Part shown: positions 27,162 through 36,846 of the stretch, piece by piece
How the letters are laid out: each line of letters starts with the position of its first letter
Position numbering within the stretch: position 1 is the stretch's first letter
Source: Plasmodium brasilianum
Taxonomy: Eukaryota > Apicomplexa > Aconoidasida > Haemosporida > Plasmodiidae
Direction: 5' to 3'
Assembly: GCF_023973825.1 (NCBI RefSeq)
Contig: NW_027122941.1
Coordinates: 1 to 36,846 of the forward strand
Length of the DNA: 36,846 bases
Notes under the pieces: model-generated
What the model saw: only the letters and a program-made list of their open reading frames with translations
The model's database searches: none
What the model was told of the DNA's origin: nothing
Program-made: the position numbers and the translations under genes

Positions 27162-30100
27162 ACATAATTTTCTTGGTGTTATACATAATATCAAATGATT
27201 AATTTTTAAGATATTAAAAAGTATACAAAATTGAGATAAATGTGCATTTCTATTAATTATCCATAATTTAAAAAAGCAATAAATAAAGAGCTACAGTTAA
27301 AATATATTCCTTCTTGCTTTTAACTTTTTATATTAATTTGTATGTGTTTTTTTGTATATATTTTAATAATATTATTAATTGAATTTTTATATAATACTGA
27401 TTTTTTATTAAAATTTTATTTTTTAAATTACTATAATTTTAGCAGACACTATTATTATTACTTATATATAAAAAAATAGAAATGATTATAATGTTTAGTA
27501 ATAATTTAAGGCTCTAATAAATCTTGAGTTTCTGTAATATATTGGTTGAATATTTTTATTTATTTTAATTTTACCTATTATATACTAAGTTCATTTAATA
27601 ACTTGTTAAAGCTTCTAATATAAGAAATGTATTATAGCTATAATTAATGTAAAAATTAATTTAAATTTACATGTACAATGAATAAGTTTAAAACTAGTAA
27701 ATTAGCAAATAAAATTGTACCTCTACTAACTTTAGAAAATGTAAACATAATGTAACTCATAAAACAATAATACTTTGTGCATTCTAATAAAAAAAGATAA
27801 ATAGAAAATTAAGATTAAAGATTATGTTATCATTCATGTAACAAAGTTTTAAATTTCTAACAATATTTATATAGTCTTATTTTATATTATTTTTTCGGTA
27901 AAATGATATTGCATCTGACGAGCATTGCATCTTTTTATATACGATAAAGTTTATTAATATTCTGAACGCTATACCAGATAAGACTTTTATTAAATATATA
28001 ATTAATTAAAGTTCAATATTAAATATATTCTCGATATGTTTAATTAATACAATTTATATTATTTGTCAGAGGAATTTATTATAAATATACATGAAAAAAT
28101 TAATTAAAAGAATATCATCATTAAAAAAGTTTATGCATTTATTTGTGTCAAAAAAAAGAATTATGAAATAATAAGTATTATACTAGATAACTATATTAAG
28201 TATACGTAAATTATATTATATTACTACTGTTCTCTGACATAATTATATGTAAAATTTTAGTGATGTTCCATTAGCAGTTATATAAAAATATATCCATTAT
28301 TCAATATTAGAAAAAAAAAACTTTTAATTATATATTTATAGAATAAATACATACAAACTAAAAAAAATAACGATTACAAAAAAACTTTAATATGAGCCTT
28401 TAGAAGATATAATATACATAAAATAAAGTATCAAAAACTACCAGAAAATAAAAATTTTTGTGTCAGTGATATATATAAATATTTTAATAGATCTTATTAC
28501 CTAATGTAAGAATTATATTACTGTTTAACTTATATGTTATACACTTACTTTTTAGTATTTTAAAAACATTAACTAAAAACTATTATTTTAATTTTTTTCA
28601 CGTTTTTTATATTATTTTTATTTTTTATTTTTTTTGTAATTTATCATTAATTTATTTATTACATTTATATAAGAGTGTTTTTATTTATTTTTGCAATGTT
28701 TCATTGTTAGTTTATAAGATTAATTAATCATTATAAAAAACAATATTTCAATTTAGTCAATAATATTATTGATATGAATTTTTTTTATTAATTAGATTAA
28801 AATTTATTAATAATTATTTTATATTTTATTATTCCAAAAATACGAATAAATGCCATATAAAATAGACCTATAACTATTAAAACACATTAAATAATAGAGA
28901 AAACAAAATATGTTAAATAGATAATTTTTACACTCATATACTTTTTTACTATTATGGCTTCATAAATTAAACTATGTATACTATTCAAAGTCTAATTCAC
29001 AATGTATAAGAAATGAAATTATGAGGGATAACTTTAGAACTACAATACTGCTGTTAGGTGTTTCATGAGAACTATAATTGTTTTTGCAAAGTTATTATTT
29101 ATATGTTCTTATGTATTATTCATTTGAATTATTCCTTTTAACTTTTATCTTTTTGAATTAAAGATAATCTAAAAATATCATAATTCATAAGAAAATGTTT
29201 GCTTTAATTTTTGTTATTTATATATAATCACTATATTATTATAATATTTTCTTATGTTTTATTGTTACTATATAAAATATAGCGGTAATAAATATTTTTA
29301 GAATTATACATAATTCTTATTATAATTTTAAATTCGTTAAATCATTAATACACATTTTTAATAATTAGTGGATGTAATATATATAAATTATATACAGATT
29401 AATCATTTATACTTTTTCTATAAGTATATGTTATTAAATTATTTAAAATTATTTATATACATATTACACCTTCCTATTTTAATTTTTAAGAATAGTTTAC
29501 TTTATTGTGAATTTATTTTAATTATTAAATTATTAATATAATTTTTTTCATAAAAGATGCAATTTTATTTAGTAAAAGTGTAATTTAATTAATTATTTAA
29601 TTTCAAAGTATTTTAAGTATTTACAAGCAAAAAGTTATTAAACTAATAAGATAAAAAAAAGAATGCTTATTTATTTTTTATATAATAACAATTAAACTAC
29701 ACCATTAGGTCAATATATGCTGCATTATAAAAAAAGAAAAATATAGAATTCCCATTTTATTTTATATAAATGCAAAATTTTATATAAATAGATTAATAAT
29801 ATATTACTTTCTTTTTTTTTTTTTCTTATTTATTATACAAATATTTCTTCTAAATACATAATGAACTAGAAAAAAAAGAATTTAAGCGCATTCAAAATTT
29901 TTCATTTAGAAATAATTGAATAAATTAATTATATTAAAAAGTTATGAACTTCAAAAAATACATTACAAAAATAAAAAAGCATTCATTATTTTCCTTTAAA
30001 ATATATATTTTTTTTATTAAGTAGTATATTAGAAATTTTGGTTTTTCAATATATTATAAAATATGTGTAGTATGATAGATTTACATGGTAAATAAATGAA

Positions 30101-30204
30101 TGAAATATATAACACAAAAATTAGCACATATTATATTTTTTTTTTGTTAAAATTTTTACTATTATTATATTTTTACATTAATTAATGTTTTATTAATAAT
30201 AAGT
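27162..30204. other. Intergenic region
   Basis: No gene or pseudogene that I can support. It separates the PIR gene from the next fam-type gene and contains scattered homopolymer runs. Confidence 0.65.
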
Positions 30205-30337
30205 AATTTTTCCATAATATAATGTTTATAAAATTATCATTAATAGAAGGAAAATATTGTTAAAATTATTTATGATTCTCTCCATAAAAAGGGAAACAAA
30301 TTATCTATATTCTGTAAATTCTATATTCTATATAAAC
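30205..30337 (+). promoter_or_regulatory. Conserved fam-gene upstream block, copy 3
   Basis: It begins AATTTTTCCATAATATAATG and ends with the core TCTATATTCTGTAAATTC (from 30304) followed by TATATTCTATATAAAC. The core lies 407 bases upstream of the start codon at 30711. It corresponds to the blocks at 9195, 12822 and 36530. Confidence 0.6.
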
Positions 30338-30361
30338 TTAATATTTAGATATATTTATATA

Positions 30362-30381
30362 TTTTTTTTTTTTTTTTTTTT
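30362..30381. repeat. Poly-T tract, 20 bases
   Basis: A run of 20 T directly downstream of the conserved upstream block. The copy at 12822 is likewise followed by T-rich runs near 12980-13001, so the tract may belong to the shared 5' region. Confidence 0.9.
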
Positions 30382-30710
30382 GAAGTATAAAAAACAATTA
30401 TTTAAATATACTTATATATTAAACAACTAATACATATATATTGGATAATTATTAATTAGCGCGTATTATATTATGTTTACAAAAGGTAATTTTGTTTATA
30501 ATTAAGACTAAGTTAATAATTTTACAATATATTTTTAGAGTTATATTCCTTTTTATTTATTGTAAAATGCATTATAATTATGTACTATAATTAAATGTTT
30601 ATGAAATAATATTAAAAAAATATATATAATGTTCTTTGTAATTAGAAGAATACAATTTTATTATTAAATATTTTCTCAATGAATATATTACAATATTAGA
30701 ATTTTGAATC

Positions 30711-31591
30711 ATGGAAGAAAAATTTAAGTTACAATTTTTTATTAAAATTTTTTCGTTTCTCATTTTAACATGGATAAATCATTTTAACAATAACATGGTA
30801 TGATAATAATATGGATACATGTATTATAAATATTATACTCATTTTATTTCTATTAATAATTTTGTTAGTATGAAATTATTTGTTTTTTTAAATTATGCAT
30901 GTATTCCTTGTTTTGTCAGAGTAGCTTTAATAAATATTTAGATAAGAATTATGACAATAATAGAAAATTAGGTCAAATAACTTATCGTTTACTAGCAAAA
31001 CGTAAACAGATGAAATGTCCATATACAGTATGGATGGATGATGTGATACCAAATAATGGAAAGTACATAAAAAAAGATATATATAATAATGAAAAAATAA
31101 ATGAAGAAAAAAATATATTGGAAGATAAAGGTTCATTAAAAAGTGGAAAAAACTATAAGCTACCTAGAAGAACTGAATCATCTATGTACATTCGAGGAAA
31201 TTCATATTGTAAAAAGAGAATATTTGACAAAATTTATTATAAAAATATAGTTAGGAATTCATGGATTAAAGATTTTATATCTTTAAAGGAAGATATAAAA
31301 TTAAAATTACTTGGGATTTTTATTTTAGGGAGCTTCCATGTACTAGTTGGTATCACGTTAATAGTCTTAGGAAAATTGGGGTACTTGGATGATGTTAATA
31401 ATGTTATGTGTTTATTTAATAAAATAAGTCTATTTGTTGTGTTATTTTATATATTAACTTTTGTAGTTGCTGTAGCAATGTTTTTTATACAAAGGAGAGT
31501 TGTAAAATATTTAAAAGCTTTAGAAAAAAAATATGATATTAATAATACGGCATATCCTTCTTTACGTAAGGTAGCTATCTATAATAAATAA
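30711..31591 (+). CDS. Exported protein related to fam-l/fam-m, divergent C-terminus, two exons
   Basis: Exon 1 is 30711-30797 (MEEKFKLQFFIKIF..., donor GTATGA). Exon 2 is 30920-31591 (acceptor TTTTGTCAG). The product is 252 residues. The leader exon and the first part of exon 2 align with the genes at 9715 and 13342, including RLLAK at 52-56 and a following IPNNG...KKDIYNNEK stretch. It also carries RKLGQ at 44-48, which fits the canonical PEXEL pattern RxLx(E/Q/D); the other two genes lack this. The C-terminal half differs from both: KRIFDKIYYKNIVRN, then two spans at about 158-180 and 199-219 with a short loop, and a basic tail. This resembles what is usually annotated only as 'Plasmodium exported protein, unknown function'. 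Export to the red cell is the likely fate; the role is unknown. The start is set by alignment with its sisters. Confidence 0.87.
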
Positions 31592-34304
31592 GATCTGTAA
31601 TACCATAAATAATATACACAAATAGCACACATAACAATAAATTACTTAGATTACATATATCCAAATGCACTTAATATCTTTGTTAACCGGCAAAAGTAAA
31701 AATATATTCCTTTAATTGTTTTATTAATTTGAATTTTTCAATGACTGCACTTTATATTTTAACGTTTTTTTTAATTATAATAGCATATTATAATATATAT
31801 ATCTATATTTTACATTATTTTTAAAAAAATATAAACATGTTTTTTAATGTTAATATATAGAAGTCCGATCCGTATAAATCTATTGATGTATTGTACCAAA
31901 TTACATTTGCTACTATAAAAAATAATACTAATTATTATTTTACATTTTTTTCAAGACACAAATTATTAAATCCTGTGTAAATAAAAAAAGTAATTATTCG
32001 TTTAAATTTAAAACTAAATATGTCTTTTTTAGGGAATTATGAATTGAATTGAATGTACTTTGTTGTATAAATTCATATATTTATAATAAAATCAAATTCA
32101 TTGTTTATTTTAGGAAATAATATTTATCATACATATAATATTATATATATTTATTTTAAAATATATTTTTAAAAAACGCGTTATTTTTTTTTAATATTAT
32201 AATTATTAGGTTATAAATATATAATAATATAATATCCTTTTATGTAGAATCCATAGTCTAGTGGAGTATGGTTAATATTTTAATTTTATCCTGGTTCCTT
32301 TTTTTCTTTATATGATAATTTTACGTACATAATTAAATATATAATTCTTTTTTAAAATGAATAGAATATACTTCAAGATTCTAAGAAATCGAAATATTTT
32401 TTTTATTTATATACCTAAAAAAAAGAAAAAAAGTTTATAGACTATTTAAATTTTAAAAGTATCTTTTAATTTGCAAAATTTTTTTTTTCTTTTAATAATA
32501 TACATTTAAAATATAAATGAAATCAAGGTTTTTTTTTTTTTGATTGATATAATTTTTTTATAAATAATAAATTAAAATATGTTGAATTCTGATGAGAATT
32601 AAAAAAATAATTTTTATATATTAATTTTTTTAAAAATAACATAAGTTTATAATGCATAAATAAGTGTATAAAGAAGAGTTATTTTATTATTTTTATAATT
32701 TTCTTTGTTATGAGCATTATTACACTGTTAGAATATATATATATATTATTATAAATATTTACATTAAAATTAAAGACAATGATTAAAAAAATATAACAAT
32801 TTAAATAGTGTTTTTATATTTATTTAAAGTATGACCATATGCTGAACACTTTTTTTCTACTAAATTTATGATTACTATAAAGAAATGATCAAGTAAAATA
32901 AAATCGACTACTTCCTTATTAAAAAATTATTTGGGTTTATACTTTTTATAAGAATATTCCAAAATTTCCATGAAGTGATATAGTTTCTTTAATATATATT
33001 TTCTTCTTTATTTTTTTGGATGTGGTATTTATTACAATTAGAAAAATGTCATATGTATGTTAGTAAATAAAATTCGGATATAAAATAAAATCCGAGGTAA
33101 TACATTGTTATGTGAAATAATAAAAACGAGTGAGTATTCTGAAAATTTTAATGTACAAATTAGAACAATACATAAAAAATACACATAATGGAAAAAGAGT
33201 GTTCCATTTATAAAATATCATACGTTTAGTAATATGTATATAATAAGTTCTATGGAAACTATAAAGTAGAATTGTATGAGGAACCTTAAGTAATGTAGAA
33301 TTATATTTCAACTTTCCTGATCCTTTTCATAATTTCGTGTTACTTTCTATGACATTTATTGGAATATTTATCTTATTTTTCTTTTTGTATGAAGTAAATA
33401 AAAATAATATTTAGGAACATGAACAATGTATTTTGTTACTATAATATGATTTATAGAAAAATAGATAATTATAAGGTAAATTCATATATATTTCTTATTT
33501 ATCATGTATCTATTTGTTTAATTTACTTAGATGTTAAATATATAAAATGGTATTAAAAAAGAAAAAGAATTAAGAATTGTGCTTGAGAGGAATATATTTA
33601 TCAATTATTAATTAATGGATATGAATCTTTTCATTTATATTTGAGAAGTACTAAAATTAACCTATCCTATCATATTGCATAAGGATTCTTAATACATTGT
33701 CACATAGAACATCTAAAAAATCAAGATTGCAATATTAATATTGTTGTATTCTGGGTTGAATTTTTAATTCAACTTAATTGTAAGAAAATAAATAATGATA
33801 GAAGCTTAAAATAATGTTAGTTATAATTAAATAATATCTATTATTTTTCTTTTTGATTAATGTTTTTATCTTAGGTTATTGTTTTTTTATTATGTAATAA
33901 AACTATTATTGTTATATTTGATTCTTTTGTTTTGTTTTGTTTTCTCCCCCTTTTTAATACTTATGTAATAAACATTACTTCATATAATTGTACATGAGAA
34001 TCAGCATATTCTTATTAATCTTGCGTTGTATATTTATGTTTTAAAAATATTTGTTTTCCATTCTTAAAAAAATTTCATACAAATGTTAATTTTTCTGCTT
34101 ATGACTTTTACCATAGGGTTGAATTTATGTCATGCTTTTTTTTAAAATATATTTACATCATTATTTTTGTAATTTTTAGACAAATGTATTCATTTATTTA
34201 TTTTTATTTTGTCTTATGTATTAATGAATTTCCTCTTATACGTAACATATACACGAATAAATGTTCGACTTTCTAATGAAAATAATATAAACTCTACTTT
34301 TGTA
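31592..34304. other. Intergenic region, right copy of a duplicated spacer
   Basis: This stretch is the partner of 14233-16942. Matching landmarks include a stretch ending ATTACTATAAAGAAATG (near 15534-15552 and 32868-32887) and a TTTATCATGTATC stretch (near 16165 and 33500), in the same order. No intact gene. A relic peptide lies at 33280-33414. Minus-strand frame 33108-33311 is not supported. Confidence 0.6.
33280..33414 (+). pseudogene. Relic of an unidentified membrane-protein gene, second copy
   Basis: An open stretch of 44 codons ends at TAG (33412-33414). It reads GTLSNVELYFNFPDP, then a hydrophobic span ending GIFILFFFLYEVNKNNI. It lies 1823 bases after the stop of the upstream fam-type gene, while the first copy (15964-16080) ends 1848 bases after its own. 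The two share the pattern GI-(3)-FF-x-LY-x-V-x-KN-x-I before the stop. Frames further upstream are interrupted. The family is not recognised. Confidence 0.4.
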
Positions 34305-35535
34305 TCAAGTGTAGAATTGTGGTTGATAGTCTATATTATGAAGACTTCGTTCATAATTTATATTTGCTTCATAATGTGTGTTTTGTGGTGATTATATTGC
34401 TTCTTTTTCAACTTATTTAAGTTTAATTAGTTTTTCCTTTAGTAAACGATTACGTAGATATGATTTCATTGGAGTAAATTATATGAAAAAAAAGATATAT
34501 ATATGTAATTAAAAGTATTATTTTATTGTTTTTAATACTTTGTGTGATAATGAATTATAAGAATTGTGATACGTTATTCACATTATTAATTATAATATTT
34601 ATTAATCTTATATAAAAAAATTAAGGTGAAAATTGTTAGTAATAATGCAGATATTGTAAAGCTAGCAACAAATACATAATCTATTTTAGTAGGTGGTAAA
34701 TTTGTGGCACACCAGGACAAGAAGTTACATTACACATTATATTATTATATATTTCTTTAAAATCGTTTAATTCTTTACAAAAAAAGTTTTTAACTTTTTT
34801 TTGGAATTGATAGTAATATTGAATAAAAAAGTCAAAGGAATTTTTAATATGTATACAATAGTTATCATTAGAATCAAAATATTGCCCATTAAAATTGTTA
34901 GAAGCATTATCATAACTGTATAGTACTTAGAGTTTTTTAAAATTTCTGTATCAATATTTTTAAACTCTTGCACGAATATATTATTTAATTGGGACGGAAA
35001 TTTATTTTATATCTGAAAATTAAGTGGCATTCTTAATATATTTTTATTAAGCGATTATCAGGTAATTCAAATCTTTATAATATTTGATGCTATAAGAATT
35101 ATATTGTTCATTTAGTACAATTAAATATCCAACAGTATCTAGACTTGATATTATAAATTCGTTATTTCAACTACTGCCACATTTCTTTCCTGGATTTTTA
35201 GCACTTTACCCGTGTCATTTTGAACATCTGAAATAGCATCTACAATTTCCTTTTAATGTTTAAGATATAATGTCACAGAATTTTACTAAATATAAAAAAA
35301 AATGATATTAATTTTATAATATACTTGTATGTTTTTGACTCTACTAACAGAATTCATTTTTTAAAATAAAATTAGTTTGATATTAACATACATAATACAG
35401 CAATTACTCATTTTATTCTATATAAATTAATAACTACTTCATTAAAAATTAATAATATATTTATAATGAAAATTAATTAACTTCTTAATTAAATGTAAAT
35501 AAATTTTATGAATAAATACATTACCTGCATAACAT
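34305..35535 (-). pseudogene. PIR gene pseudogene, heavily decayed paralogue of the one at 16943
   Basis: Minus strand. Traces of all three exons can be followed. The exon 1 remnant is about 35535-35525 (ATGTTATGCAG, then GTAA). Exon 2 is about 35280-34600, with NSVTLYLKH, NPGKKC, VQEFKNIDTEILKN, FCKELNDFKEIY and a membrane span ending IFLYK. The exon 3 remnant begins at 34478 (FTPMKSYLRNRL) and ends near 34305 (HNIDYQPQ). Each piece matches the pseudogene at 16943-18092 in the same order. Decay is further advanced: several stops, at least two frameshifts (one near 34700), a shortened exon 1, and the exon 3 acceptor changed from TATAG to TATAA. The minus-strand frame 34767-34973 is only a shifted reading of this relic. 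It makes no protein. Confidence 0.75.
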
Positions 35536-36529
35536 TATTATATATAGATGCTTATTTATAAATTTTTCCTATTGTTATTTTTTTTACTCGTACGTTAACC
35601 TAAACAACAGTAGAAATATTAATACGTGAATAATTATAATTATATTCTATTAATGTCTTGGAATTTTTACAAAATTTAATGTTCTTTAAAATAATATAAA
35701 TTTTAAAGAATATGCATGTTATATGTATAGATAGATCATAAAATGATTATGGTGTTTTTATCAATGTTTGGACATCTAACATATTATAATTTAAATGTTA
35801 ATATTTATTTTGTTAATAAAGATAAATTATATGGTTTTGCATGAAATTTATTTATGGAATTTTAACATTATTAAACGCAAATTTTGTTAAAACTGCTTTA
35901 CGTTATGCTTATACTGAAACCCCCCTTTAGATAAATATTTGATTTATTAATAACATGGTAAATATTTTTAAAAACATGTAACTTATAAAATGAAAAATCA
36001 TAAGTTATTCAAATTTTTTAACAGGTATATCTGGACGGAGATATCTTAATATCAATATTTTTAATTTATGCATATAAATAAAATTGGAAATCTTGTAAAT
36101 ATATATTTTAATGTTTTTTAATTATTTTTATTTTATCTTAATTAATGTTAAAATATATAATATTTTATGAAATAATATTCTTTTCCATATATGACATTCA
36201 CACGTATGTACCACTTGTTTGTTTAGATTCAGGTTATTAGTAGTATATATTCAAGAACTTATAGTTCAAGTTTAATTTGTAGTGGTTATTTATGTGTGGG
36301 ATAACTAATTTGCGTATTAAGGAATTTTATAGAGGAAAAGATACATTTATTATATTATTATTGCAATTGAATAATAGTTTATTTAATAATATTATATGAG
36401 AATTATTTAAATATTTATTACAAAATAAATTGGTAAACAATATAGTAATGTTTATTTATTCTTAATGTAATTATACAGATACAATGGTAAAAACAGCGAC
36501 ATTAGAATTTAATATTTTTTATATAAAAA
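35536..36529. other. Intergenic region
   Basis: No gene seen. It lies between the 5' end of the second PIR pseudogene and the promoter-like block at 36530. A run of six C at 35930-35935 is unusual for this DNA but is not a telomere repeat. Confidence 0.6.
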
Positions 36530-36656
36530 TTATTCCAAAAATATAATTTTAATGTAAAAATTTATAATATTTATATATCAATTAAAAGAGTAATATTTTT
36601 CTAAAAATATAGCGCAAAGTATTCTCTATATTCTCTATATTGTGTATATATTCAAT
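36530..36656 (+). promoter_or_regulatory. Conserved fam-gene upstream block, copy 4 (gene outside window)
   Basis: It begins TTATTCCAAAAATATAAT and contains the core TCTATATTCTCTATATTG from 36625. The sequence after it (TTAAATAATTACTTAAATTA, then TATATTTTGAATAT) also matches the region downstream of the block at 9195. By the distances seen in the three complete genes (407-427), the start codon should lie at about 37032-37052, beyond the right edge. Confidence 0.55.
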
Positions 36657-36846
36657 ATATTAAGAAATCAAATATTATATTCTTTAACTTATATATGAAA
36701 TAATTATTAAATAATTACTTAAATTAATGTATTAAATAGATAATTTATATATTTTGAATATTTGTTATTGAATTCGAATGATATTATTCTAATTCAAATT
36801 ACCTTTTTAAAGTTAGGATTAAAATAAATACTTTATAATATACTTT
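36657..36846 (+). other. Probable 5' leader region of a fam-type gene beyond the window
   Basis: This stretch aligns with about 9326-9520, the region between the upstream block and the start of the fam-l-like gene at 9715. No coding sequence is reached before the window ends. Confidence 0.45.

Noticed and set aside
33755..33773. Hairpin GTTGAAT/ATTCAAC considered as a terminator or small RNA
   Set aside because: Short AT-rich inverted repeats are frequent by chance in this sequence, and it lies in decayed spacer without supporting context.
34209..34391. Plus-strand open frame of 60 codons
   Set aside because: Antisense shadow of the exon 3 remnant of the second PIR pseudogene, in the same relative position as the previous case.
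35930..35935. Run of six C considered as a telomere-type repeat
   Set aside because: The Plasmodium telomere repeat (GGGTT[T/C]A) does not occur in tandem here. A single C run proves nothing.

Overview
The window looks like subtelomeric DNA of a malaria parasite, most likely Plasmodium malariae or its close relative P. brasilianum. The base composition is extremely AT-rich. Genes are few, short and built as a tiny first exon plus a main exon. Every recognisable gene belongs to a family of exported or surface proteins. Two proteins match the fam-l and fam-m types that, as I recall, are expanded in the P. malariae lineage. One gene is a three-exon PIR gene, and two more PIR genes are pseudogenes. 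I see no tRNA, rRNA, telomere repeat array, transposon or CRISPR. These family assignments come from recognising protein patterns by eye, not from a search.

Layout, left to right. Positions 1-129 hold the 3' end of a fam-l-like gene. About 9 kb of gene-free DNA follows. Genes at 9715-10672 (fam-l-like) and 13342-14232 (fam-m-like) form a same-strand pair. A PIR pseudogene lies on the minus strand at 16943-18092. A 7.1 kb gene-free stretch leads to an intact, unusually long PIR gene (25213-27161, 557 residues). After 3.5 kb comes a third two-exon exported-protein gene (30711-31591), then a second, more decayed minus-strand PIR pseudogene (34305-35535). The window ends in what looks like the promoter of one more fam gene whose coding part lies outside.

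Three structural signals stand out. (1) The block 'fam gene plus minus-strand PIR pseudogene' occurs twice, at about 12.8-18.1 kb and 30.2-35.5 kb. The order and spacing are almost identical: the gap from gene stop to pseudogene 3' end is 2711 versus 2714 bases. A degraded transmembrane-peptide relic lies between them in both copies. (2) A conserved block of about 130 bases lies roughly 410-430 bases upstream of the start codon in all three complete fam-type genes, and a fourth copy lies at the right edge. (3) The three complete fam-type proteins share one N-terminal module: a short hydrophobic leader exon and an R-x-L-A-K export-like motif at residue 52. Their C-terminal two-membrane-span domains are unrelated or highly diverged.

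Together these genes would make proteins exported into or onto the infected red cell. PIR genes are known as variable antigens. The roles of fam-l and fam-m proteins are unknown. If the family faces the telomere, as I recall for P. malariae, the telomere lies to the right; that is inference.
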